Shown here: positions 16,470 to 24,526 of the stretch, one piece after another
Layout: each line of letters opens with the position of its first letter
Position numbering within the stretch: position 1 is the stretch's first letter
Assembly (NCBI RefSeq): GCF_000187465.1
Contig: NZ_GL732439.1
Location: 1,543,938 to 1,607,937, forward strand
Direction: 5' to 3'
Origin: Streptococcus infantis ATCC 700779
GTDB lineage: Bacteria > Bacillota > Bacilli > Lactobacillales > Streptococcaceae
Length of the DNA: 64,000 bases
Notes under the pieces: model-generated
Told to the model about the DNA's origin: nothing
Databases searched by the model: none
What the model saw: the letters and a program-made list of their open reading frames with translations, nothing else
Made by a program: the position numbers and the translations under genes

Positions 16470-19130
16470 ATGAAAACTACAAAAGAAAGACTAGCAGTAG
16501 CTATTCAAACTCCATTAAAAGATAGTCTAGCTTTTTACCATACAAGTCTAAAAGGCTTAGACCAAGAACAAGTTGAAGAAAACCGTGACCTATATGGTGA
16601 AAACACCATTACCAAGGGTCAAGAGGATTCCATCTTTAAAAAGATTTATGAGTCCATTATCAATCCTTTCACAATCATTTTGCTTGTGATTGCCTTTATT
16701 TCCCTCGTTACAAACGTTTGGCTTGCCAAACCTGGCCAAGAGGACCCTACGACCTCTATTATCATCGTTGTCTTGGTTTTGATTTCAGGAGGCATCCGTT
16801 TTGTCCAAGAGTTGAGGAGCGATAAGGCAACAACCAACCTTTCAAAAATGATTGTCAACACTGCAACTGTTATTCGCGATGGTCTTGAACAAGAGTTGCC
16901 AATCGATGAGTTGGTTGTGGGAGACCTCGTGAAATTGAGTGCGGGAGACATGATTCCAGCAGATGTTATCTTATTTGAATCCCGCGACTTTTTTGTTCAA
17001 CAGTCAGGTTTGACTGGAGAAAGTGATGCAGTTGAAAAGCTAGCTTTAAATAAAGCCACTGGTCAAAATGTAGATAGCCTCTTAGAAGCAGAATCTTTGG
17101 CATTCATGGGGACAAACGTTATCTCAGGAAGTGCTACAGCTATGGTCCTAGCAGTTGGGGATGACACCATGATGGGAGCTATTGAGCAAACTCTTAATAC
17201 TTATGATGAGCCAACTTCTTTTGAACGTGAAATGAACAGCATTTCCTGGCTCTTGATCCGCTTGATGCTTGTCATGGTCCCGATTGTGTTTTTTGCAAAT
17301 GGTTTAACCGATGGAGATTGGCTAGAAGCGGGAGTTTTTGCCTTGAGCGTCGGTGTCGGCCTTACACCAGAAATGCTTCCGATGATTATCACAGCTAGCT
17401 TAGCAAAAGGTTCCATTATCATGGCCAAGGAAAAGGTAGTCATCAAAAAACTCAATGCTATCCAAGACTTAGGAGCCATCGATATCCTATGTACAGATAA
17501 AACTGGAACTCTTACGCAAGATGAGATTGTCTTAGAATACCCTTTGGATATCCATGGTGATTTGGATATGGCAGTCTTAAGAAGAGCTTATCTAAATTCA
17601 CATTTTCAAACAGGTTTGAAAAACTTGATGGACCGTGCCATCATCAGTAGAACTGAAAAAGAAGCCAAGGAACACGCTATCCTACAAAATCTCGATACCA
17701 GTTTCCAAAAAATCGACGAGCTTCCATTTGATTTTGAACGTAGACGCATGAGTGTTATCGTCAAAGATGATAGCAATGTTGTTAGTATGGTGACCAAAGG
17801 CGCCTTGGAAGAAATGTTGACCATTTCGACACATGTGGAATATCGTGGAGAAATAATCCCTATTACGGAAGGTATTCGCCAAGAAGTACTGGCAGAAGTT
17901 GGTCAATTAAACCGTCAAGGTTTACGTGTATTAGGTGTTGGTTACAAGTCAGGTCTACGTGAAGATTATGCCTATGCTGTGACTGATGAAAGTGACATGA
18001 TCCTTACAGGTTACCTTGCCTTTTTGGATCCACCAAAACCATCTGCAGCACCCGCTATTCAAGCTCTACTTGAGCATGGTGTCAAAACAAAAATTTTAAC
18101 TGGAGATAACGAGAAAGTAACCCAAGCCATCTGTGAAAAGGTTGGATTGGACGTTGAGCATATGCTCTTAGGTGCTGACATTGATCAAATGACAGACCAA
18201 GAATTGGCAGAAGTGGTTGAAAAAGTAACAGTCTTTGCTAAATTGTCACCTGACCAAAAAGCTCGAATTATTCTACAATTGAAGAAAAATGGTCATGTCG
18301 TTGGTTATATGGGTGACGGTATTAATGATGCCCCATCTATGAAGGTGGCAGATGTTGGGATTTCCGTTGATACAGCAGTAGATATCGCCAAGGAAACAGC
18401 TGATGTTATTTTGCTGGACAAGGATCTCATGGTTCTTGAAACAGGTATCGTTGAAGGCCGGAAGGTCTACGCCAACATGACCAAATATATTAAGATGACA
18501 GTTAGTTCAAACTTTGGGAATATCTTCTCACTATTGGTTGCAAGTATCTTCTTGCCATTTTTACCAATGGCTCCTGTTCATCTCATTGTCCTAAACCTAG
18601 TCTACGATTTATCTTGTGTGGCATTGCCGTTTGATAATGTGGATCAAGACTTCCTAAAACAACCCCATACATGGGAAGCAAAATCTATTACTAGATTTAT
18701 GGTTTGGATGGGTCCAATCTCATCTGTCTTTGACATTTTGACCTTTATTTTCCTCTACTTTATTATTGTTCCTTTGGTGACAGGCTATCATTATGTTCAT
18801 GGGTCAGAATCTGCCCTTCAGTTTATTATCTTGTTCCAAACAGGATGGTTCATTGAATCTATGTGGTCTCAAACAATGGTTATCCATATGCTTCGTACGG
18901 CAAAAGTTCCTTTTGTACAAAGCAGACCAGCTTGGCTTGTGATTTTGACAACCTTGGTTGCAGCCTTTTTCGTAACAAGTCTACCTTATGGACCGCTAGT
19001 AAATATCCTTCGTCTAGCACCCTTAGGGCTTCCTTACTTCTTGTTCTTAATCTGTATTATTTTCTTGTATATGTTTAGCGTTACAGTTATTAAGAAATTT
19101 TACATTAAGAAGTATAAAGAATGGTTATAG
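16470..19130 (+). CDS. mgtA: Mg2+-transporting P-type ATPase (MgtA type, P-IIIB)
   Basis: An 886-residue P-type ATPase. The phosphorylation motif CTDKTGTL has Asp343; TGES lies in the actuator domain, and TGDN and GDGINDAPS are in the nucleotide/phosphorylation domains. The C-terminal membrane domain has the MgtA/MgtB-like stretch FQTGWFIESMWSQTMVIHMLRT, which separates this family from Ca2+ pumps. The upstream M-box supports Mg2+ as substrate and predicts expression when Mg2+ is scarce. Ten membrane helices expected. Start at 16470 follows TAGGAGAAACC. No terminator is obvious right after the stop. Pneumococcal CaxP-type Ca2+ export is the less likely alternative. Confidence 0.9.
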   Translation: MKTTKERLAVAIQTPLKDSLAFYHTSLKGLDQEQVEENRDLYGENTITKGQEDSIFKKIYESIINPFTIILLVIAFISLVTNVWLAKPGQEDPTTSIIIVVLVLISGGIRFVQELRSDKATTNLSKMIVNTATVIRDGLEQELPIDELVVGDLVKLSAGDMIPADVILFESRDFFVQQSGLTGESDAVEKLALNKATGQNVDSLLEAESLAFMGTNVISGSATAMVLAVGDDTMMGAIEQTLNTYDEPTSFEREMNSISWLLIRLMLVMVPIVFFANGLTDGDWLEAGVFALSVGVGLTPEMLPMIITASLAKGSIIMAKEKVVIKKLNAIQDLGAIDILCTDKTGTLTQDEIVLEYPLDIHGDLDMAVLRRAYLNSHFQTGLKNLMDRAIISRTEKEAKEHAILQNLDTSFQKIDELPFDFERRRMSVIVKDDSNVVSMVTKGALEEMLTISTHVEYRGEIIPITEGIRQEVLAEVGQLNRQGLRVLGVGYKSGLREDYAYAVTDESDMILTGYLAFLDPPKPSAAPAIQALLEHGVKTKILTGDNEKVTQAICEKVGLDVEHMLLGADIDQMTDQELAEVVEKVTVFAKLSPDQKARIILQLKKNGHVVGYMGDGINDAPSMKVADVGISVDTAVDIAKETADVILLDKDLMVLETGIVEGRKVYANMTKYIKMTVSSNFGNIFSLLVASIFLPFLPMAPVHLIVLNLVYDLSCVALPFDNVDQDFLKQPHTWEAKSITRFMVWMGPISSVFDILTFIFLYFIIVPLVTGYHYVHGSESALQFIILFQTGWFIESMWSQTMVIHMLRTAKVPFVQSRPAWLVILTTLVAAFFVTSLPYGPLVNILRLAPLGLPYFLFLICIIFLYMFSVTVIKKFYIKKYKEWL

Positions 19131-19215
19131 TTCGGTTTTTGTCAAGAAAAAAGATAGAAAACTGGGGAAAAAGTTAAATTTTTTTAAAAATAGGTCGCAA
19201 GTCGGATGTTTTTTA

Positions 19216-19224
19216 TGGTATAAT
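19216..19224 (+). promoter_or_regulatory. Extended -10 promoter of spx
   Basis: TGGTATAAT, 42 bp before the spx start; -35 region weak. Confidence 0.6.
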
Positions 19225-19265
19225 AGAATAAACTGATAGTAACATGTAGCGAAAGGGGTAGGTAC

Positions 19266-19664
19266 ATGATCAAAATTTATACAGTCTCAAGTTGTACTAG
19301 CTGTAAAAAAGCTAAGACCTGGCTCAATGCCCACCAGTTAAGTTATAAAGAACAAAACCTCGGTAAAGAGGGGATTTCTAGAGAAGAATTATTAGATATT
19401 CTAACAAAAACAGACAATGGAATTGCGAGCATTGTATCATCAAAGAATCGCTACGCTAAAGCTCTCGGAGTTGATATCGAAGATTTGAGTGTCAATGAAG
19501 TGCTTAATTTAATCATGGAAACACCACGCATCCTAAAAAGTCCAATTCTTGTTGACGAGAAACGTTTACAAGTTGGCTATAAAGAAGATGACATTCGTGC
19601 CTTCTTGCCACGCTCTGTCCGCAATGTAGAAAATGCAGAAGCACGTTTACGTGCAGCACTATAA
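19266..19664 (+). CDS. spx: Spx/ArsC-family transcriptional regulator
   Basis: A 132-residue Spx protein. The redox switch CTSC (Cys10, Cys13) follows IYTVSS, and the fold is ArsC-like with SPILVDEKRLQVGY and a C-terminal RSVRNVENAEARLRAAL helix. Spx binds the RNA polymerase alpha C-terminal domain and redirects transcription under thiol stress. Streptococci usually have two (SpxA1 and SpxA2); which one this is cannot be settled here, though the neighbours ireB and ruvX recall the pneumococcal locus of one of them. Single gene with its own promoter. Confidence 0.9.
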   Translation: MIKIYTVSSCTSCKKAKTWLNAHQLSYKEQNLGKEGISREELLDILTKTDNGIASIVSSKNRYAKALGVDIEDLSVNEVLNLIMETPRILKSPILVDEKRLQVGYKEDDIRAFLPRSVRNVENAEARLRAAL

Positions 19665-19670
19665 AACATA

Positions 19671-19695
19671 AAGGCTGGGAGTGACTCCTAGCCTT
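19671..19695 (+). terminator. Hairpin after spx
   Basis: AAGGCTGGGAG (19671-19681) pairs with CTCCTAGCCTT (19685-19695), one G-T pair; the T run is short. Confidence 0.55.
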
Positions 19696-19724
19696 ATTTG
19701 ATAGATCAATAAGGAAAAATAAAT

Positions 19725-20297
19725 ATGAAGAAGATAGTTATCGGTACAGTTGCGCTCCTATTTTTGCTAGCTGGCTGTGGACAGAAAAAAGAGTCTGCGG
19801 AACCTTCTAAAGATACAACGACAGAAGCTCTTCAATCAACTTTGCCTGTTCTAGAAAATGCCAATAACAATACAGTTGTAACAAAGACGCTTGTTCTACC
19901 TGCTGACGAAAATGGGGTTCAACAAACCCAGACCATTACCTATAAGGGCAAACAGTTCTTGACCTTAACGATTCAGCAAAAACGACAAGTTTCAGAAGAC
20001 CTCAAGAACTTTATTGCAGAGCATGGATTAGAGGAAGCAAAAAAGGCCTTGAAAGAAGGAGAAGACAAGGATGAATCGGTCCAAGAAGCACGGAAAATTC
20101 CTGGATTTAACATTGAAACCAATCTTTTAAGTGAAACCGAGATTGAAACAAAAACAAGTTATGATTTTCAAGTTCTAGACGTTAAAAAGGCAAGCGAAAG
20201 CGAATATTTAAAAAATGTGGGATTAGAAAATCTACTAAAAAACGAACCAGAAGAATATATTGAAAATCGAGTTGCAAGTGGCGCGACTGTCCAGTAA
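19725..20297 (+). CDS. DUF1307 (YehR-like) lipoprotein
   Basis: A 190-residue lipoprotein. The signal peptide ends in the lipobox LAGC (Cys18); a short Ser/Thr/Glu-rich linker follows to ~45, then a domain with TYKGKQFLTLTIQQKRQ and an acidic helix (EEAKKALKEGEDKDESVQEA). DUF1307 proteins are cell-surface lipoproteins without a defined role. The start follows AATAAGGAA. It lies between spx and ireB and has no clear promoter of its own. Confidence 0.75.
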   Translation: MKKIVIGTVALLFLLAGCGQKKESAEPSKDTTTEALQSTLPVLENANNNTVVTKTLVLPADENGVQQTQTITYKGKQFLTLTIQQKRQVSEDLKNFIAEHGLEEAKKALKEGEDKDESVQEARKIPGFNIETNLLSETEIETKTSYDFQVLDVKKASESEYLKNVGLENLLKNEPEEYIENRVASGATVQ

Positions 20298-20355
20298 GGA
20301 AGTCACAGAAAATCAGCAAAATCAGGCTGTGTCATTTGTAGAATGGCTGTGAATG

Positions 20356-20364
20356 TGCTATAAT
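20356..20364 (+). promoter_or_regulatory. Extended -10 promoter of ireB-ruvX-DUF1292
   Basis: TGCTATAAT, 30 bp before the ireB start. Its position inside a longer ORF supports the internal ATG at 20395. Confidence 0.65.
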
Positions 20365-20394
20365 AGTACTATTCTAAGGAAAGAGGGTGTTAGA

Positions 20395-20661
20395 ATGGGA
20401 TTTACTGAAGAAACCGTACGTTTTAAATTGGATGATTCCAATAAAAAAGAAATTAGTGAAACATTGACAGAAGTCTATGCTTCATTGAATGAGAAGGGGT
20501 ATAACCCTATTAACCAAATTGTGGGCTATGTTCTCAGTGGAGACCCAGCTTACGTTCCTCGTTACAATAACGCAAGAAATCAAATCCGTAAATACGAACG
20601 CGACGAGATTGTTGAAGAATTGGTCCGCTACTACCTTAAGGGACAAGGAGTCGATCTATAA
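20395..20661 (+). CDS. ireB: IreB family regulatory phosphoprotein
   Basis: An 88-residue cytosolic protein ([14 protein letters not shown]...), the DUF965/IreB family. In Enterococcus IreB is a substrate of the IreK Ser/Thr kinase and acts in cephalosporin tolerance; the two N-terminal Thr residues (Thr4, Thr7) correspond to the phosphorylated region. The start at 20395 is chosen because the upstream ATG at 20353 overlaps the promoter. ruvX follows after three bases, giving the conserved ireB-ruvX-DUF1292 operon of Firmicutes. Confidence 0.9.
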   Translation: MGFTEETVRFKLDDSNKKEISETLTEVYASLNEKGYNPINQIVGYVLSGDPAYVPRYNNARNQIRKYERDEIVEELVRYYLKGQGVDL

Positions 20662-20664
20662 CTA

Positions 20665-21084
20665 ATGAGAATTATGGGGTTGGACGTTGGTTCCAAAACA
20701 GTAGGAGTAGCGATTAGCGATCCGTTAGGGTTTACAGCACAAGGGCTCGAAATCATCCAAATCAATGAAGATCAAGGAGAGTTCGGCTTTGAACGACTCA
20801 AGGAATTGGTTGACACCTATAAGGTAGAGCGCTTTGTTGTTGGTTTACCTAAAAATATGAACAATACCAGTGGACCTCGGGTGGAAGCGAGTCAAGCCTA
20901 TGGAGCAAAACTGGAAGAACTCTTTGGTTTGCCAGTAGAGTACCAGGATGAGCGCCTAACCACGGTTGCTGCTGAGCGCATGTTGATTGAGCAAGCAGAT
21001 ATTAGTCGCAATAAGCGTAAAAAAGTTATTGATAAATTGGCAGCTCAGTTGATTTTGCAAAATTATTTAGATAGAAAATTTTAA
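20665..21084 (+). CDS. ruvX: RuvX/YqgF Holliday junction resolvase-like nuclease
   Basis: A 139-residue RNase H-fold protein. It starts [18 protein letters not shown], with catalytic Asp in GLDVGS; later VVGLPKNMN and YQDERLTT carry the remaining acidic residues. YqgF in E. coli takes part in pre-16S rRNA 5' maturation, and Holliday junction resolution was proposed from the fold. Second gene of the ireB operon, three bases after ireB. Confidence 0.92.
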   Translation: MRIMGLDVGSKTVGVAISDPLGFTAQGLEIIQINEDQGEFGFERLKELVDTYKVERFVVGLPKNMNNTSGPRVEASQAYGAKLEELFGLPVEYQDERLTTVAAERMLIEQADISRNKRKKVIDKLAAQLILQNYLDRKF

Positions 21085-21099
21085 GACAGAGGAGAAACT

Positions 21100-21405
21100 A
21101 TGTCACACGATCACAACCACGATCACGAAGAACGTGAACTTATTACACTTGTAGATGAGCAAGGAAACGAAACTTTATTTGAAATCCTTTTGACTATTGA
21201 CGGAAAAGAAGAATTTGGTAAAAACTATGTTCTTCTTGTACCAGTTAACGCAGAAGAAGATGAAAACGGTGAAGTTGAAATCCAAGCATACTCATTCATC
21301 GAAAATGAAGATGGAACTGAAGGTGAATTGCAACCAATCCCTGAAGATTCAGAAGATGAATGGAACATGATTGAAGAAGTCTTCAACAGCTTTATGGAGG
21401 AGTGA
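21100..21405 (+). CDS. DUF1292 family protein (YrzB-like)
   Basis: A 101-residue, strongly acidic protein with a His-rich N-terminus ([13 protein letters not shown]) followed by a DUF1292 core ([19 protein letters not shown], then YVLLVPV). Start at 21100 follows AGAGGAGAA. It is the third gene of the ireB-ruvX operon; function unknown. The stop codon is part of an 11-bp hairpin. The His run might bind metal, which is speculation. Confidence 0.85.
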   Translation: MSHDHNHDHEERELITLVDEQGNETLFEILLTIDGKEEFGKNYVLLVPVNAEEDENGEVEIQAYSFIENEDGTEGELQPIPEDSEDEWNMIEEVFNSFMEE

Positions 21406-21605
21406 TACAGTCTGGGAGACTGTATCAGCCCAGTTCCTCGAAATAAGAGAGAACTGGTAAGTTCGGGGGATGTTTTTAGCCCAACTCCTAGAAACTAGAA
21501 AGAGTTGGAACGTCCAGTGGACGTTTTTAGCCTGACGCTAAAAATAAAATTTAGCTAGTATCTAGCAAAATGAGTAAAAAGCGAAGAGAATCTTCGCTTT
21601 TTTGT
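21403..21605 (+). repeat. Tandem terminator-like hairpin array (candidate SPRITE-type element)
   Basis: About 200 bp with a series of hairpins: TGATACAGTCT/AGACTGTATCA (21403-21427, overlapping the stop codon); CCAGTTC/GAACTGG (21430-21457); CCAACTC/GAGTTGG (21481-21508); AACGTCC/GGACGTT followed by TTT (21509-21528); and a final terminator AAAAAGCGAAGA/TCTTCGCTTTTT (21576-21602). Two ~50-bp degenerate units both end in GTTTTTAGCC. This recalls the terminator-like SPRITE repeats described in pneumococcus; family membership needs a consensus search. Confidence 0.6.
21576..21605 (+). terminator. Terminator after the ireB-ruvX-DUF1292 operon
   Basis: A 12-bp perfect stem, AAAAAGCGAAGA with TCTTCGCTTTTT, loop GAA, then TT. 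Confidence 0.85.
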
Positions 21606-21618
21606 TAAGGAGATAAGC

Positions 21619-22869
21619 ATGATTAAAGTAGAAAAATGGCTTCATACTCGAATTGGCTTGAATTTCAGATCAGGTTTAGGACGGATGCAAAGAGCGGTAG
21701 ATTTGCTGGGGAATCCTGAGCAAATCTATCCAATCATCCATGTGACGGGAACTAATGGAAAAGGATCAACGATTGCCTTTATGAGGGAACTTTTTATTTC
21801 CCATGGCAAGAAGGTTGGAACCTTTACTTCGCCCCACATTGTCAGCATCCATGACCGTATCTGTATTAATGGTGAGCCTATATCGGACACAGATTTCATT
21901 CGTTTAGCAGATCAAGTCAAAGCAATGGAGCAAAGACTTTTAGAAACCCACGATCAGCTATCTTTTTTTGAGTTGCTGACCTTGATTGCTTTGCTTTATT
22001 TTAAAGAGCAAAAAGTAGATTTGGTCCTACTGGAAGTTGGGATAGGTGGACTCCTTGATACTACCAATGTCGTGACAGGAGAAATTGCAATCATCACATC
22101 AATCGGCCTCGATCACCAGGAGACCTTGGGCGATAGTCTGGTATCAATTGCAGAGCAGAAAGCAGGAATTTTTAAGCCCGGAAAATCAGCTGTGATTGCA
22201 AATTTAGCACCGGAAGCCCAACTCGTTTGTCAAAAAACTGCTACTAATTTGGGTGTAAGTCTCTACCAAGCTAATAAAGATTTTTCTTTCAAAAATGGAC
22301 ATTTTTCTTCTTCTCTAGCTGACTTTAACCACCTAATATTGGGACTGGAGGGAGCATATCAGGAGGAAAATGCAGCTCTTGCCTTGCAGGCTTTTCTACT
22401 ATTTATGGTACAAAGAAACGAGAAAGTAGATCAAGAAGCAGTATGTGCTGCCTTGCAAGCTACTAAATGGGCTGGAAGGCTAGAAGCTGTCACTGAGCAC
22501 ATCTATTTGGATGGGGCTCACAATTTACCAGCTCTAGAGCGTTTAGTTGAGTTTATCCAAGAAAAAATCCAGCAAGGGTATCAGCCTCACATCCTATTTG
22601 GTGCCCTAAAGCGAAAAGATTATAGTGGAATGCTTACTTATTTAACAGAGCATTTACCTGATGTAGCTCTCTATGTTACGAGTTTTGACTATCAGGGTTC
22701 CATGGAAGAACAAGACTTTGGAGATTATACAAGCATTGCTTCCTATCGAGATTTTATAGATAATTTTGAAGCTTCTGCACAAGAGAAAGACTTGCTATTT
22801 GTGACAGGCTCTCTCTATTTTATATCTGAGGTTCGAGCTTGTCTCATGGCCCTAGATTCATTTGATTGA
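21619..22869 (+). CDS. folC: Folylpolyglutamate synthase / dihydrofolate synthase
   Basis: A 416-residue Mur-ligase-fold enzyme adding glutamates to folates, keeping them in the cell and active. The P loop VTGTNGKGST lies near residues 42-51, the Mg2+/folate region SPHIVSIHDRICING follows, and the C-terminal domain has YLDGAHNLPALERL. Length is normal. Start at 21619 follows AAGGAGATAA. It begins 14 bp after the preceding terminator; its promoter is not obvious. Confidence 0.93.
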   Translation: MIKVEKWLHTRIGLNFRSGLGRMQRAVDLLGNPEQIYPIIHVTGTNGKGSTIAFMRELFISHGKKVGTFTSPHIVSIHDRICINGEPISDTDFIRLADQVKAMEQRLLETHDQLSFFELLTLIALLYFKEQKVDLVLLEVGIGGLLDTTNVVTGEIAIITSIGLDHQETLGDSLVSIAEQKAGIFKPGKSAVIANLAPEAQLVCQKTATNLGVSLYQANKDFSFKNGHFSSSLADFNHLILGLEGAYQEENAALALQAFLLFMVQRNEKVDQEAVCAALQATKWAGRLEAVTEHIYLDGAHNLPALERLVEFIQEKIQQGYQPHILFGALKRKDYSGMLTYLTEHLPDVALYVTSFDYQGSMEEQDFGDYTSIASYRDFIDNFEASAQEKDLLFVTGSLYFISEVRACLMALDSFD

Positions 22870-22894
22870 CCCTCCTATCTTTATTTGTTATAGT
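22866..22894 (+). promoter_or_regulatory. SigA promoter of the Ser/Thr-rich lipoprotein gene
   Basis: TTGACC (22866-22871), 17-bp spacer, TATAGT (22889-22894). The -35 box overlaps the last codon and stop of folC. Confidence 0.7.
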
Positions 22895-22955
22895 AAAGGT
22901 GTGGTGGCTCAGCAGGGTTATTCTGATTTTAAGCCACTAAAAGAAAGGAGCCATC

Positions 22956-23381
22956 ATGTCACTAAAAAAATTCACACTTTCTCTTGCTTCTTTGGCAAGT
23001 CTTAGTCTCTTAGTTGCATGTTCGCCAAAAGAGCAAGCAACTCCTTCAACTCAAGCAAGTACTAGTACGGAAGTAACGACTGCTCAGCAAGTGGAAACGA
23101 CTGTTTCTAGTTCTACGGCTAGCTCAGTAACGAACATTGATGGGACCTATAAAGGGCAAGATGAGGGAGATAGCATTACTCTCGTAGTTACTGGTAATAC
23201 TGGAACATGGACAGAAGTAGAACCTGATGGCGATCAGGAGATTAAAAAGGTCACCTTCGAACCAGAAAGTCAGAGAGTCTTTATTGGAGATGATATCAAG
23301 GTTTATGTAGCTGATGGCAATCAAGTTATTATTGATGATATGGGTCGCGAAATTTCTGATCGTATCATTCTAAAAAAATAG
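22956..23381 (+). CDS. Small Ser/Thr-rich lipoprotein, unknown function
   Basis: A 141-residue lipoprotein. The signal peptide ends LVAC (Cys22), and residues 28-60 are a Ser/Thr/Gln-rich linker typical of surface-tethered proteins. A compact C-terminal domain of about 80 residues follows (GTYKGQDEGDSITLVVTGN...), probably beta-rich. Its own promoter and terminator flank it, and AAAGGAG precedes the start. I recognise it as a conserved mitis-group hypothetical next to folC, without known role. Confidence 0.8.
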   Translation: MSLKKFTLSLASLASLSLLVACSPKEQATPSTQASTSTEVTTAQQVETTVSSSTASSVTNIDGTYKGQDEGDSITLVVTGNTGTWTEVEPDGDQEIKKVTFEPESQRVFIGDDIKVYVADGNQVIIDDMGREISDRIILKK

Positions 23382-23392
23382 ATATCTTTTGT

Positions 23393-23436
23393 AAGGATTT
23401 GAATCTCGTTAACACGGATTCGGGTCCTTTTTTCTT
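23393..23436 (+). terminator. Terminator after the lipoprotein gene
   Basis: A 13-bp stem with three G-T pairs (23393-23405 with 23417-23429), then TTTTCTTT. Confidence 0.75.
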
Positions 23437-23451
23437 TAATCGATTTTTGGC

Positions 23452-23504
23452 AAAAAAAAAATCCATACGATTAAGGTAGCTATTTTCTACCAAAAAAGTA
23501 TGGA
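23452..23504 (-). terminator. Terminator after the HAD phosphatase gene
   Basis: TCCATAC (23462-23468) pairs with GTATGGA (23498-23504), with an inner GGTAG/CTACC stem; on the minus strand it is followed by a run of ten T. Confidence 0.75.
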
Positions 23505-23517
23505 GGGATAGTTTTTA

Positions 23518-24330
23518 TTAAAGGAACTGCTCTTGTAAAAAGTGAGCGACTCCGTCTTCTTCGTTGGTTAGTGGTAATTGCTCGTCTGCGAAAGAAAGTA
23601 GAGCGGGATTAGCATTTTTCATGGCATATCCTCTACCTGCAAAGGAGAGCATTTCTTGGTCATTGTGTTCGTCACCAAAGGCAATCAGGTTCTGTCTGTC
23701 TATATTCATGACATTTAGAAGGTATTCAAGGGCAAAGGCCTTGTGAACACCTTTTGGAGTACATTCGAGAATGTTCAAGGGACCGCCCCAAGTATTGATA
23801 TTAAGCTGATGCTTGTAAAAGCTAGTCATCTCTTCTGCTAGTGCATATTTATCGTCTGCCCTAGTTTGTAATAAAATACAGTTAGGCCCCTTAGTCACTA
23901 AGTCAGGCTTGAATTGATTTTCAGGGCGAAAGTTTTCAACACCAAACAATTTAGGATCTGCAATTTCCTTGTCCGGGGCTGTAATGTAAAACTTTTTACG
24001 GTATTCACCTGCGATAAAGTCTGCTTCGATATCCTCTTTTCGTTTTACGATATCCAAGAGATATTTTTTGTCCACAGTAAGGCATTTTTCATGTTTCCAA
24101 GTCCTACCAGGTAGGTGAGTGAGCGAACCGTTGAAATTAATCATAGGAGTCTCAAGTTCAAGTTGGTCATAAAAATCTTTGGCCATACGATATGGGCGAC
24201 CGGTTGCGATAACCACATGGTGGCCTTTCTTAGAAATTTTTTTAATGGTTTCTTTTGTAAAGTCAGAGAGTTTGCTTTCTCCATTAAGTAAGGTACCGTC
24301 TAAGTCCACGGCAATCATTTTTTTAGTCAT
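23518..24330 (-). CDS. Cof-type HAD-IIB sugar-phosphate phosphatase
   Basis: A 270-residue haloacid dehalogenase-fold hydrolase. The DxD motif is DLDGTLL (Asp9 nucleophile, Asp11), VIATGRPY is the second motif, and the metal-binding FGDEHNDQEML completes the catalytic set. The IIB cap lies in the middle. Members dephosphorylate sugar phosphates, FMN or pyridoxal phosphate; the substrate is not deducible. Start at 24330 follows GGGAGGATTTT. Single-gene unit. Confidence 0.88.
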   Translation of the reverse strand: MTKKMIAVDLDGTLLNGESKLSDFTKETIKKISKKGHHVVIATGRPYRMAKDFYDQLELETPMINFNGSLTHLPGRTWKHEKCLTVDKKYLLDIVKRKEDIEADFIAGEYRKKFYITAPDKEIADPKLFGVENFRPENQFKPDLVTKGPNCILLQTRADDKYALAEEMTSFYKHQLNINTWGGPLNILECTPKGVHKAFALEYLLNVMNIDRQNLIAFGDEHNDQEMLSFAGRGYAMKNANPALLSFADEQLPLTNEEDGVAHFLQEQFL

Positions 24331-24369
24331 AAAATCCTCCCGAATTTAGTTTCAGATAAGATGTTTCCT

Positions 24370-24378
24370 ATTATATCA
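24370..24378 (-). promoter_or_regulatory. Extended -10 promoter of the HAD phosphatase
   Basis: On the minus strand TGATATAAT, about 40 bp before the start. Confidence 0.6.
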
Positions 24379-24460
24379 AAAAGCTGAAAGAAAAGCTGAC
24401 TATAAGCAAAAATGAGAAGAATTATATCCTCTAAGAATTTTTAAAAATAGGAAAAACAGC

Positions 24461-24489
24461 TTGAAAATGTGAATGATTGATGATATAAT
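24461..24489 (+). promoter_or_regulatory. SigA promoter of the purine permease
   Basis: TTGAAA (24461-24466), 17-bp spacer, TATAAT (24484-24489) with extended TGA. No purine riboswitch fold is apparent in the ~35-nt leader. Confidence 0.75.
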
Positions 24490-24526
24490 AGTCATATTGT
24501 TCGTAAAATGACAAAGGAGATTAAAA

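Noticed and set aside
21403-21605. CRISPR array
   Set aside because: Units are only two, self-complementary, degenerate, and not separated by unique spacers of constant length; no cas genes nearby.
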